A DNA stretch of 30,809 bases, from NCBI GenBank assembly GCA_049889815.1, contig JBMHCR010000014.1, forward strand, positions 1 through 30,809, read 5' to 3'. Under the pieces are notes generated by a model. It saw nothing but the letters and a program-made list of their open reading frames with translations. It was not told the DNA's origin and did no database searches. The translations under genes and the position numbers were made by a program. How positions within the stretch are numbered: the stretch's first letter is position 1; every line of letters begins with the position of its first letter. The stretch is from JBPOFY01 sp049889815 (GTDB taxonomy: Bacteria > Verrucomicrobiota > Verrucomicrobiia > Opitutales > Coraliomargaritaceae). Below are positions 15,321 to 23,290 of the stretch, one piece after another.

Positions 15321-16637
15321 ATGCGATGGTATAGCAAATTTATTAGGTCGTTTTGGCCAGTCATAATCTATGTGGTGTTGATTGTAATTACACCGAGTTG
15401 GAAGGTTTCTGGTTTGCCAGCTATTCGTTTGGATGATGTCTGGCTCCTACTCGCCTCGTTTCTGATTCTTCTCAATCGAAGGTCCTTCAGGATTAATCAG
15501 GAGCTGATCCTCCCGTTTGCATGCATTTCGACGATAACGATAATGTCTTTGATGTCCTTTGTCGTGGCAGGCTATTATTTAAGCTCGTTCTTCTCGGTTT
15601 TATCGACGATCCGTATACTTTTTGTGATCTACCTGGTTTCGAATGTTTCGGTGACGCTGAAAGGGCTTCGACAACTGGGGGTGGCCATCATTCTTGTTGG
15701 ATTGGTGAATATTGGAGCGGCTCTGGTATCCTATTATCATGTCCAGCCGTTCGATTTGATGCTTCTTAAACTCTACACTTCCGAGCAAGGGTTTGAGAAA
15801 TATTCGATGTCTCTGCTTGAGGTTGGGCATCTGAATCGCCCGGGGGGGACCATGGCAAATCCGAACTATTTGGGCTTCCTGTTCTCTTTGGCAATCTTGG
15901 CCAGTGTCGATAAAGTCGTTACCTCAAAGTGGCTCTACAAGATCCTATCGGGGCTATGTATTGGGGGGTTTCTTTATACAATTGCCTTTATTCTGCAGTC
16001 CCGGAGTTCGCTGATTATTGCGGCCTTTGTTGTGTCGGCTTATCTGATTGCTTACTATATCAAGAAGGGGAATGTGTTGGGCTACGTGATGCTGTTTGTG
16101 ATCACAATCACTTCGATTGTGTCAGTAGTCGCTGGTTTTGCTTTTGCGGAGCATCTGCCGCGAAGAGTTGCGGCAATTTTTCAGGCATCATCTGTTGATG
16201 ACTTTCTGTATCGGGGCGAATTATTGGGGCCACGTATGAATATTTGGACCGATCAGTTCGGTCTCTTGTCCGAGAATTCAAAGTCGATGCTTTTTGGTCA
16301 CCTTCCATACGGGGGGACTACCGTTAGCGATAATTGCTTTATTAATGTATGGTACCGGGCTGGTGTATTTGGTTTTGCCGCCTATTCTATGCTAATGGTC
16401 TACCTTGCTTTGGGGGTGTTTCGACTTCTGCGGAGAGTGGTCGCTGGGGGTTCAATTATGGCCGCGCGGGTTTTCTTCTTGGTTGTTGCGGGTGTTGCGA
16501 TACTTGTGGACCTGACAGCTGACTCACTATACTCAGCCAAATGGGGTGTGCTGGCGTTGACCCTGCTCTTTCTTGGTATGTCGCAGTTTGCCGATGAGCA
16601 GCGAGGCGTTCGACCGATGAGGCCAGGTCGGCATTAA
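15321..16637 (+). CDS. wzy: Wzy-type O-antigen/EPS polymerase (O-antigen ligase superfamily)
   Basis: A 438-aa inner-membrane protein with about 10-12 predicted helices (IIYVVLIVITP, VWLLLASFLILL, IRILFVIYLVS, LGVAIILVGLVNIGAAL and others), predicted to polymerise repeat units on the periplasmic side. A large loop holds HLNRPGGTMANPNYLGF, a pattern typical of Wzy/WaaL-like proteins, followed by LQSRSSLII. A second loop holds PRMNIWTDQFGLL and GHLPYGGTTVSDNCFINVWYR. A WaaL-type ligase is possible, but the position among glycosyltransferases with Wzx favours Wzy. The 39-bp gap upstream has a T-rich run but no stem, so it is not a terminator. A G7 run sits at 15842-15848. Confidence 0.82.
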   Translation: MRWYSKFIRSFWPVIIYVVLIVITPSWKVSGLPAIRLDDVWLLLASFLILLNRRSFRINQELILPFACISTITIMSLMSFVVAGYYLSSFFSVLSTIRILFVIYLVSNVSVTLKGLRQLGVAIILVGLVNIGAALVSYYHVQPFDLMLLKLYTSEQGFEKYSMSLLEVGHLNRPGGTMANPNYLGFLFSLAILASVDKVVTSKWLYKILSGLCIGGFLYTIAFILQSRSSLIIAAFVVSAYLIAYYIKKGNVLGYVMLFVITITSIVSVVAGFAFAEHLPRRVAAIFQASSVDDFLYRGELLGPRMNIWTDQFGLLSENSKSMLFGHLPYGGTTVSDNCFINVWYRAGVFGFAAYSMLMVYLALGVFRLLRRVVAGGSIMAARVFFLVVAGVAILVDLTADSLYSAKWGVLALTLLFLGMSQFADEQRGVRPMRPGRH

Positions 16638-16655
16638 TCTTTTGGCTTGTTTGTT

Positions 16656-17849
16656 ATGAAGCGGATCTTGATCGTTTATCATTATTTCGCGGCGTACCGG
16701 TTGCCGGTAATCCGCGAGCTGATGAGTGCGACGGACTACGAGTTCAGCTTAATCAGTGACGTGGAGTCTCGGGGGGGGATTCGGACGATCAACCCGGATC
16801 TTGCTAAGCTGCCTGTTTCTGAGGGAGGTGTGCGATGGCAGTTCATCAAGAATTGCTGGGTCGGAGGGAAACGTTCACCACTGTTGTGGCAGAAGGGATT
16901 AGTTCAGCTTATCCGGGAAAGCGACTATGATGCTGTCATCTTTCTAGGTGCCGTTTATTATTTGTCTACTTGGGCGGCTACCCGAGTCGCAAAGAAGCGT
17001 GGAAAACGTGTAATACTTTGGACGCACGGATTTCTTGGGAAAGACCCCGGATGCCTGGCAGGCATGAGACATGCATTATATCGGCAGGCGGATGCGTGTT
17101 TGCTTTATGGAAACAGGGCAAAAGCGATTATGTGTAAATCCGGATACTATTCGAGAGACCAGCTTCACGTAATCTATAACTCTCTTGATTACCAGATGCA
17201 TTCGCGAATGCGCGATTATTCTCGCCCGGACCAGAAGGAAGAGCAGAAGAGGCGGCTCTTTAAGTCTGCTGATTATAAACTGCTTGGCTATATCGGGCGG
17301 TTGTCTCAAGGGAAATCGTTGGAGCTATTGATTGACGCTATAAACATTACCAAGAAGGGGGGGGCGCGATTCCGAGCGGTACTTATTGGTGATGGCCCTG
17401 CGCGGGTAGAGCTTGAAGAACAGGCAAGGAGTCTGGGGCTCGGCGAAGACATTCTTTTTTATGGTTACAGTGATGGTGAAGAGGCGTGCCGTGTCTTGGC
17501 GGCATGCGACCTTTGCGTGGTGCCGGGCAGTGTGGGCCTTACTGCGATGCATTCGATGTGCTTAGGAGTTCCTGTCTTGACACATGATGATGAGCTCAGC
17601 CAAAAGCCTGAATCGGAAGCAGTTGTGGAAGGCAGTACTGGCGGCTTTTTCCGTAAGGGGGACGCGATGGATCTGGCTGAGAAAATGAAAGGGCTTACCA
17701 GTTCTCTTGAATATCCATCTATGCGTGAGAACTGCTTCAAAATGATTGATAGTTTCTATAACCCGCAGGTTCAAAAGAAGCTGATCTGTGATGCTGTAGA
17801 TGGTGTCCCATATTCCATGGATGAGTGTGCACCCGCTTCTATTTGCTAG
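16656..17849 (+). CDS. Glycosyltransferase family 4-like protein
   Basis: A GT-B enzyme of 397 aa from ATG 16656 (MKRILIVYHYFAAYRLPVI); a TTG nine bases upstream is in frame but less likely. AAYRLPVIREL is typical of transferases acting on nascent polysaccharide. The C-terminal domain has LLGYIGRLSQGKSLELLIDA and AVLIGDGPAR. In place of the classic E-x7-E motif it has VPGSVGLTAMHSMCLGVPV, a known variant of GT4-like enzymes in capsule/EPS loci. Two G8 runs lie in the frame (16771-16778 and 17357-17364). The start is 18 bp after wzy. Donor and acceptor are unknown. Confidence 0.83.
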   Translation: MKRILIVYHYFAAYRLPVIRELMSATDYEFSLISDVESRGGIRTINPDLAKLPVSEGGVRWQFIKNCWVGGKRSPLLWQKGLVQLIRESDYDAVIFLGAVYYLSTWAATRVAKKRGKRVILWTHGFLGKDPGCLAGMRHALYRQADACLLYGNRAKAIMCKSGYYSRDQLHVIYNSLDYQMHSRMRDYSRPDQKEEQKRRLFKSADYKLLGYIGRLSQGKSLELLIDAINITKKGGARFRAVLIGDGPARVELEEQARSLGLGEDILFYGYSDGEEACRVLAACDLCVVPGSVGLTAMHSMCLGVPVLTHDDELSQKPESEAVVEGSTGGFFRKGDAMDLAEKMKGLTSSLEYPSMRENCFKMIDSFYNPQVQKKLICDAVDGVPYSMDECAPASIC

Positions 17850-17873
17850 CCCCGATTTAGTAAGGCAAAGATT

Positions 17874-18800
17874 ATGGAAGTGAAGGTTTTTATATTATTA
17901 GGAGCGGCGCGCTCGGGGACGACATTTCTGGGTAGAAGTGCTCTTTCTAAAGCGAATGGTGTATGTTACTTGGGCGAACCTAACCACATCTGGATGCATG
18001 GGCATGCCTATAGGAGGCATGATGTGCTGGGGAGTGAGGATGCGGATGAAGCCATTGTTTCGTATATACGTCGGCGTTTTCTTGAGAAGATGGAGGTGGC
18101 GGGAGCTAATGTCATTATTGAGAAAACTCCAAGCAACTGCCTACGCTTGCCATTCATCAATAAAGTCTTTCCTGAGGCGAAATACATCCACTTGGTCAGA
18201 GACGGGCGCGGTGTCGTTGCTTCAGCCGCAAAAGAGTGGCTTGGTGCAGGGAAAGACGCACATGACAGTAAGGAATTACGTCAAGGAAGTTCTTTGTCAC
18301 GTGTGGGTAAAGGTCTATGTGCCTACATGAGATTTCGTGATCGCATCTCCAGTGTGAGGGACCTTCTTGAGCTGCCTTCATATCTTCCGAGGTTTGGGCG
18401 GTTTGTTATGCGAAACATGACTTCAGGTAGAGATTACAGTTGGGGGCCGAGATTTCCAGGAATGCGTAGTTTCAGAAGTGAGCATTCATTGTATGAGACC
18501 TGTGCTGAGCAGTGGCGGATTCAAGTGTCATCAGTTCAGGATAATTTGCATTTGATTGATCAGGATAGGCTCTATGAACTGAGTTTTGAGGAACTGATGA
18601 CTAGTCCGCGTACTCAAATCGGGCAACTTCTGGAATGGATGGACGTTTCGATTGAGGTCGGGAAACTGGAAGCCGTGCTCTCTTCAGTCCAAAGGAGAAC
18701 ATCTGCAGGGAACAAGGATCCGCTGTCTAACTTGAATGATCAGGAGCGTAAAGCAGTGGAAGCCAGGCTTCAGCCGGTATTGAGTGCTTTAGGCTATTGA
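17874..18800 (+). CDS. PAPS-dependent sulfotransferase (Sulfotransfer_3-like)
   Basis: It transfers sulfate from PAPS, presumably to a sugar of the repeat unit, in the cytoplasm. The 5'-phosphosulfate-binding loop is GAARSGTTFLGRS (residues 10-22). The 3'-phosphate-binding region is LVRDGRGVVAS (from Leu107, Arg109). ELSFEELMTSP near residue 240 is also typical of the family, giving a full-length 308-aa protein. There is no signal peptide or membrane segment. It lies 24 bp after a glycosyltransferase, within the polymer assembly genes. Sulfated polysaccharides are characteristic of marine organisms, so the gene supports a saline habitat (inference). Confidence 0.85.
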   Translation: MEVKVFILLGAARSGTTFLGRSALSKANGVCYLGEPNHIWMHGHAYRRHDVLGSEDADEAIVSYIRRRFLEKMEVAGANVIIEKTPSNCLRLPFINKVFPEAKYIHLVRDGRGVVASAAKEWLGAGKDAHDSKELRQGSSLSRVGKGLCAYMRFRDRISSVRDLLELPSYLPRFGRFVMRNMTSGRDYSWGPRFPGMRSFRSEHSLYETCAEQWRIQVSSVQDNLHLIDQDRLYELSFEELMTSPRTQIGQLLEWMDVSIEVGKLEAVLSSVQRRTSAGNKDPLSNLNDQERKAVEARLQPVLSALGY

Positions 18801-18809
18801 TCTGTTTGC

Positions 18810-18816
18810 AAGGAGG
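18810..18816 (+). promoter_or_regulatory. Strong Shine-Dalgarno (AAGGAGG) that decides a TTG start
   Basis: AAGGAGG ends at 18816, directly against a GTG codon at 18817 but 6 nt before an in-frame TTG at 18823. The usual spacing favours TTG, so the acyltransferase is annotated from 18823. Confidence 0.65.
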
Positions 18817-18822
18817 GTGTCA

Positions 18823-19401
18823 TTGAAGATATTGAAGAACTTTATTAGGTATAATTCGGGCCTCTATCTGCGGTATCGCATACTTCGGATGTGGCTGCGT
18901 TATAGGGTTTGGGGGTATCGAAAGGTCCACAGGACTGCGAACTTTCTTGGACGCAGTCGTATCAGTAAGGACATTGTGGTCGGGGAATTCTCATCAATTG
19001 GACCGGAGGCATGGATTGGGCCAAAAGTTACCCTCGGGAAATACGTATTGCTTGCCCCTCGAGTTTCTATCAAGGGGGATGATCATTTCTATGATCAGGT
19101 AGGTGTGCCGATTATTTTTAGTGGTCGCCCTGACATAAAACCGACTGTTATTGAAGATGATGCCTGGCTCGGGCAAAATGTATGTATTGTGGCTGGCGTC
19201 AGAATTGGCCGTGGGGCGATTATTGGTATGGGGGCTGTCGTTACACGGGATGTTGAACCATATGCAATTGTTGCGGGAGTACCTGCCAAGAAAATCGGAG
19301 TTCGCTTTCAAGACCCGGTTGAGATTAAAGAACATGATCGGATGTTGGTCGAGGTGGCGACTTCGGGTCGTTTTTGTGATCGTAAGGGAGATTTAAGTTA
19401 G
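18823..19401 (+). CDS. Left-handed beta-helix acyltransferase (hexapeptide repeat, WcaF/NodL-like)
   Basis: It probably O-acetylates a sugar of the polymer using acetyl-CoA. The fold is indicated by imperfect hexapeptide turns from about residue 50 (VVGEFSSIGPEAWIGPKVTL, then VIEDDAWLGQNVCIVAGVRI and GRGAIIGMGAVVTRDVE) and by the closing AIVAGVPAKKIG, diagnostic of this family. The probable catalytic histidine is in GDDHFYD. The start is TTG 18823 (192-193 aa) because of the AGGAGG 6 nt upstream; GTG 18817 is in frame but touches the Shine-Dalgarno. It follows the sulfotransferase by 22 bp. An N-acyl transfer to an amino sugar cannot be excluded. Confidence 0.82.
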   Translation: MKILKNFIRYNSGLYLRYRILRMWLRYRVWGYRKVHRTANFLGRSRISKDIVVGEFSSIGPEAWIGPKVTLGKYVLLAPRVSIKGDDHFYDQVGVPIIFSGRPDIKPTVIEDDAWLGQNVCIVAGVRIGRGAIIGMGAVVTRDVEPYAIVAGVPAKKIGVRFQDPVEIKEHDRMLVEVATSGRFCDRKGDLS

Positions 19402-19539
19402 CTGCACAATGTGGCCATCGCCGTAGCGGGAATAAGTAGATGAATTTGAGATGCGTTGCGAATAACTGATCTGTCGTCAGAGATTGTTTAACTTAGTTAC
19501 TGGGATAAGCGTAGGTAGTTGCCTCGTTGAGGTATTGTT

Positions 19540-20874
19540 ATGTGTGTATTTCCTAAATGTGTGTTGATAAGGTTCATCGGCGTTGGATTGGCAATGCATT
19601 TGAGCTGCGCACAAAGTGCTCAGGCTTTTGATGTGCTCTTGCTAGGTGATAGCCTGATAAATGGTCGTGAGCGCTTGGCAAAACCACTGGTAGGTTATTT
19701 TAGAGAACACTACACGCTCGCCGGTGCAGGCTATTGTAGCTTTGTAGATTCAAATGGCCCCGCTGACGGCAATATGGCTGGTTTTTACGGCAATGATGGT
19801 TGGCTTGTTAATAAAGGAGGAGTGGATGCAATTGGCATGGATATTACTGATGTTACTGGCTGGAGTAATGGTTTAGAGTTACAGGTGTCTGTAAAAAGTG
19901 AGGTGAATGTGATCGATGTTTATTATAAAGCACAGCCTGATGGGGGGCGTTTTTTAGTTTATAATGGAGATGCATTGTTGACGGTAGTCGACACCCGAAC
20001 TTCTTATGAGGAGACTCGGGTGCACAGCTTTGACTGGCCTGATGAGCCTACTTCGCAGATCCTAAAGATCGTGGTGGAGGATGCTGGCATTGCCGGCGTT
20101 TGCCTAGCGGGGGTGAATTTCAGGGTGAATGGGGCAGGTTTCCGTATTCACGAGATGGGGACGGGAGGTCTGCCGAGTGTGAGTTTTACATCAGTAGATA
20201 GAAATAATTGGGTCGCTTCCGTCGCGGAACTCGATCCTGAACTGGTCTGTATTTTACTTGGGACGAACGATCATGCATACAATCGAGCGCCTTTTGGCTT
20301 TAAGGAGAATATAGAAGAGTTGATTAGTCGTATTCGCCAAGCGAAAGAGAATATGGAGATTCTTCTATTGTCTACAACAGATAATGGCCTTGAGGGGCAA
20401 GTATACGATGTTTTGGATTATCGTAATGCACTTGCTGATATCGCGATTGCTCAGAATGTGGGGTTTGTTGATCTGTGGGCACAATTGGGTGATTATGCAG
20501 ATGCAAATGCGGAAGGCTTATATCAAGATGAGGTGCATCCGAATTCTTTAGGTGGATTACACATGAGGGATGCTTCTATTAGTGTGCTTGAATTTAGTGA
20601 TAGCACTGACGTTGAATTAATAAAACTTACCGATCGCGACAGCGTGTTATCCACCACTTGCTTAAACTGCGAGGTAGTTGATAATGACGTAGCGCTTCGT
20701 TGGAAGCGTTATCCGGGAGTCCTATACACACTAAAGAAAGCTCAGGATTTTGATTCATGGGGTGCAGTGCCACTGCCTGAAACTAGAGCGACTCAAATCG
20801 AATTGTTGTTGAATAAAGAATCAACTGCTTGCTTTTGGCGGATGGAACTGTCGTATCCGCTTTTATGGAATTAG
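19540..20874 (+). CDS. Secreted SGNH/GDSL hydrolase, putative polysaccharide O-acyl esterase or transferase
   Basis: An exported protein of 444 aa. A signal peptide (IRFIGVGLAMHLSCAQSAQA) ends at an A-Q-A cleavage site before FDVLLLGDS. SGNH blocks are present: GDSL with Ser38, LLGTNDH with Asn243, and DEVH with Asp330/His333. Between blocks I and III lies a beta-rich insert (about residues 80-190: QVSVKSEVNVIDVYYKAQPD and following) resembling the jelly-roll inserts of carbohydrate O-acyl esterases. The C-terminal 60 residues (DVALRWKRYPGVLYTLKKA to FWRMEL) match a tail common on Verrucomicrobia secreted proteins. It probably removes or moves acyl groups on the polymer in the periplasm or outside. 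A 138-bp gap precedes it with no clear promoter. The next gene starts 2 bp after its stop. Confidence 0.78.
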   Translation: MCVFPKCVLIRFIGVGLAMHLSCAQSAQAFDVLLLGDSLINGRERLAKPLVGYFREHYTLAGAGYCSFVDSNGPADGNMAGFYGNDGWLVNKGGVDAIGMDITDVTGWSNGLELQVSVKSEVNVIDVYYKAQPDGGRFLVYNGDALLTVVDTRTSYEETRVHSFDWPDEPTSQILKIVVEDAGIAGVCLAGVNFRVNGAGFRIHEMGTGGLPSVSFTSVDRNNWVASVAELDPELVCILLGTNDHAYNRAPFGFKENIEELISRIRQAKENMEILLLSTTDNGLEGQVYDVLDYRNALADIAIAQNVGFVDLWAQLGDYADANAEGLYQDEVHPNSLGGLHMRDASISVLEFSDSTDVELIKLTDRDSVLSTTCLNCEVVDNDVALRWKRYPGVLYTLKKAQDFDSWGAVPLPETRATQIELLLNKESTACFWRMELSYPLLWN

Positions 20875-20876
20875 TG

Positions 20877-22067
20877 ATGTCGCAACGAGACATTGTTTTT
20901 ATCGCAGGAATTGAATGGGAGGGGCAAAATGTGATGCCCTGCCATCATTTGGTGGCTCAACTCGCAAAGCGACATCGAGTTTTTTATATCGATAACTTCG
21001 GTGCTGTGCGTGATTTGACAATTCATGATGCGTCGCGGTGTGTTGCTAAATTAAGTCGATCGCTCACGAGTAAAAAAACAGGACAATACGTGAGTCGTAG
21101 GGTTGTTCGAGGAGTTGAAGTTTGGCAGCCTTGGGTGATTCCTACGCCGAGGGGGAGATGCATTTGTAAGTTAAATGCGTGGCTTTTGCGGCGCAGTTTG
21201 TTACAGATGTATCGAGAATATGACATTTCGGATCCAATTTTATGGACACGTGCCCCTACTGAGTTGGTGTGGGATGCGATTCAAGGCTTGCCATATTCTA
21301 CATTGGTTTATCAGTCGATTGATAAATTTCCCAACCACCCGCGTATTTCATTATCTTTACGTCCTCGTTTCAATGAATCGGAAAGAAAGTTTAATGAATT
21401 TGCGGACGTAGTCTTTACGAGTGCTCGTGGCTTGTGGGAAGAGAAGCGTGTGTTGAACAAGAATACTCACTTCCTGCCTAATGGAGTAAGCTCGAATTTT
21501 GCGAACTCTCCTGAAATTAAAGTTGATACGATGGAAAAGATATCTGGCCCGGTTGTTGGTTTTGCAGGGGCGTTGGGGACGGCTACGGATATTGAGTTTA
21601 TTGTTAAGCTCGTAAAGGAATTGCCTGATGTGACCTTTGTGTTTTTGGGCACCATTGACCGCACTGAGCCACTTCGTGGTTTAGATCGTTTGAGTAATGT
21701 GATTCTGCAAGGATTGGTACCGCATCATGAGCTGATCTCATGGTTTAGATACTTTGATGTCGGATTAATGCCGTATAAGATTAATCGATTCCAGGATTAT
21801 ACTTTTCCGTCAAAATTAGCCGAATATTTGATGGCTGGCTTGCCTATTGTGTCTACTCGTCTGCCGGAGCTAATGCATTATGAAGAAGTCGTGAAGATCT
21901 CGGATGATGCTGCGACAATGGCTTCAGATATACGAAAAATACTCGAGACTGAAAGTAGAGTGGATGAAACATTGTTGAAGGCTAGAAGGAAAATTGCCGA
22001 GGGGCTTACCTGGGAATCACAAGCTGAAAGAGTCGAGAAGGTTCTCGAAAAACTACTTTTGCAATAG
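20877..22067 (+). CDS. Glycosyltransferase, GT4/TuaH-like
   Basis: A GT-B protein of 397 aa starting at ATG 20877 (MSQRDIVFIAGIEWEGQN), 2 bp after the SGNH stop; 16 further in-frame codons upstream lie inside that gene. The N-terminal half has MPCHHLVAQLAKRHRVFYID and LVYQSIDKFPNHP, reminiscent of TuaH-type transferases. The C-terminal half has VVGFAGALGTATDIEFIVKL, FVFLGTIDR, VGLMPYK and FPSKLAEYLMAGLPIVST, with a Glu in the usual donor-binding place. Base composition is A/T-rich like the preceding gene. The linkage made is unknown. Confidence 0.8.
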   Translation: MSQRDIVFIAGIEWEGQNVMPCHHLVAQLAKRHRVFYIDNFGAVRDLTIHDASRCVAKLSRSLTSKKTGQYVSRRVVRGVEVWQPWVIPTPRGRCICKLNAWLLRRSLLQMYREYDISDPILWTRAPTELVWDAIQGLPYSTLVYQSIDKFPNHPRISLSLRPRFNESERKFNEFADVVFTSARGLWEEKRVLNKNTHFLPNGVSSNFANSPEIKVDTMEKISGPVVGFAGALGTATDIEFIVKLVKELPDVTFVFLGTIDRTEPLRGLDRLSNVILQGLVPHHELISWFRYFDVGLMPYKINRFQDYTFPSKLAEYLMAGLPIVSTRLPELMHYEEVVKISDDAATMASDIRKILETESRVDETLLKARRKIAEGLTWESQAERVEKVLEKLLLQ

Positions 22068-22073
22068 CGAGCA

Positions 22074-23231
22074 ATGGCAAAATTATTATTAGTGGTTCCT
22101 ACTTTCAGTAGTTACGAAGCGTTTTTGTCTGACTTCACTGAGGAGGCAAGTGCTCGCGGGCATGAGGTTCATCTTGCGACTGAGTTGAAACGCATCACTG
22201 GCCACACATTTAATAGTGATGCGGGCGAGCATGAGTCAATTCACCTGCATTCAATTAAACTGCCTCGTGGAGCGAATCCACTTGCGGCCTTAAGAGCGGC
22301 GAAGGAACTAAGGGGTTTAGTTGACGAGATACAGCCGGATTGGATACAGGCGCACTTTAGCGCAGCAGCATTTGTTTGTGCATTGGCTAGAACGAGCGCT
22401 TGGCCTTTTACTTCGTCTGTTATCCAAGGGTTGGCTTGCACCTTAGCGAGGGGAAAAGCACGTTGGGCAGCCTGGTTTGGTGAGCGGCTGGCGATGGCAC
22501 GCCTTGATGAGATGTGGGTGCTGACTGATGATGACTTTGAAGTGATCCGAAGTTGGGATTCGAGTAAGGCGCACCTGCAAAAAGCCCCCGGGTTTGGTTG
22601 TCGAATTGATCGGTTCAATGTTGAGAATTACAGTGTCGAGTGGCGAAGTGAGCGACGGGCTGAACTTGGGATTCAAGTTAATGAATTTGTTTTGATTTAT
22701 GTGGGGCGACTGACCGCCTTTAAGGGCTTTGGCAAGGTCGTGCATGCTTATCGGATTTTGCAGCATCGTGGTGTTCCGGTGCGCTTGGTGATACTTGGTG
22801 CTTTCGATGCCTTGCATCCTTCAGGTTTGAGCGAAGAGGATGTATGCGGTCTGAAGAATGATCCTTTGGTATTGATGCCAGGTTGGCAGGAAAACATCGC
22901 TGATTGGTTGGCTTTTTCGGACCTATGTGTGTTTCCCAGTGAGCGCGAGGGGATGCCCGTTTGCCTGATGGAAGCACTTTGTATGGGGGTGCCTGTCGTG
23001 ACTTCCAGCACGCGGGGGTGTCAGGATGTCGTCAGTGATGGCATGGATGGTCGTGTTCTACGCAAGAACGGAAGTAAGGATATTGCTGAAGCCATTGCAT
23101 CTATACTTAATGATCCAGCAACGAATGAGAAGATGCGTCAGAACGCGTGTGCTCGACGAGAAAGTTTTGATCGGAAGCACTTCATTTCAGAGCATCTGGA
23201 TGCTTTGGAAAGACATATCGGTAAGGCATAG
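22074..23231 (+). CDS. Glycosyltransferase family 4
   Basis: A GT-B enzyme of 385 aa, 6 bp after the previous gene. MAKLLLVVPTFSSYEAFLSD and ARGHEVHLAT form the N-terminal Rossmann half, with LRGLVDEIQPDWIQAHFSAA as the typical Dxx-H segment. The donor half shows LIYVGRLTAFKGFGKVVHA, LVILGAFDALHP, LMPGWQENIADWLAFSDL and SEREGMPVCLMEALCMGVPV, which contains a clear E-x7-E-like motif. It ends the glycosyltransferase run before the module starting at 23291. The 59-bp gap after it has no convincing terminator. Confidence 0.87.
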   Translation: MAKLLLVVPTFSSYEAFLSDFTEEASARGHEVHLATELKRITGHTFNSDAGEHESIHLHSIKLPRGANPLAALRAAKELRGLVDEIQPDWIQAHFSAAAFVCALARTSAWPFTSSVIQGLACTLARGKARWAAWFGERLAMARLDEMWVLTDDDFEVIRSWDSSKAHLQKAPGFGCRIDRFNVENYSVEWRSERRAELGIQVNEFVLIYVGRLTAFKGFGKVVHAYRILQHRGVPVRLVILGAFDALHPSGLSEEDVCGLKNDPLVLMPGWQENIADWLAFSDLCVFPSEREGMPVCLMEALCMGVPVVTSSTRGCQDVVSDGMDGRVLRKNGSKDIAEAIASILNDPATNEKMRQNACARRESFDRKHFISEHLDALERHIGKA

Positions 23232-23290
23232 GGAAGGCTCCTCTAGGTCTACATGTTCGGACTGTATTCTACAAATTTTATCTTAGAACT

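Noticed and set aside
19402..19539. Promoter or small RNA in the 138-bp gap before the SGNH gene
   Set aside because: TTGCGA has a poor -10 partner at 17 bp and the only hairpins are 4-bp stems; not supportable.
19540..19620. SGNH protein as a lipoprotein (HLSC as lipobox)
   Set aside because: The -3 residue is His rather than Leu/Val/Ile, and a good A-Q-A signal peptidase I site follows right before the mature domain.
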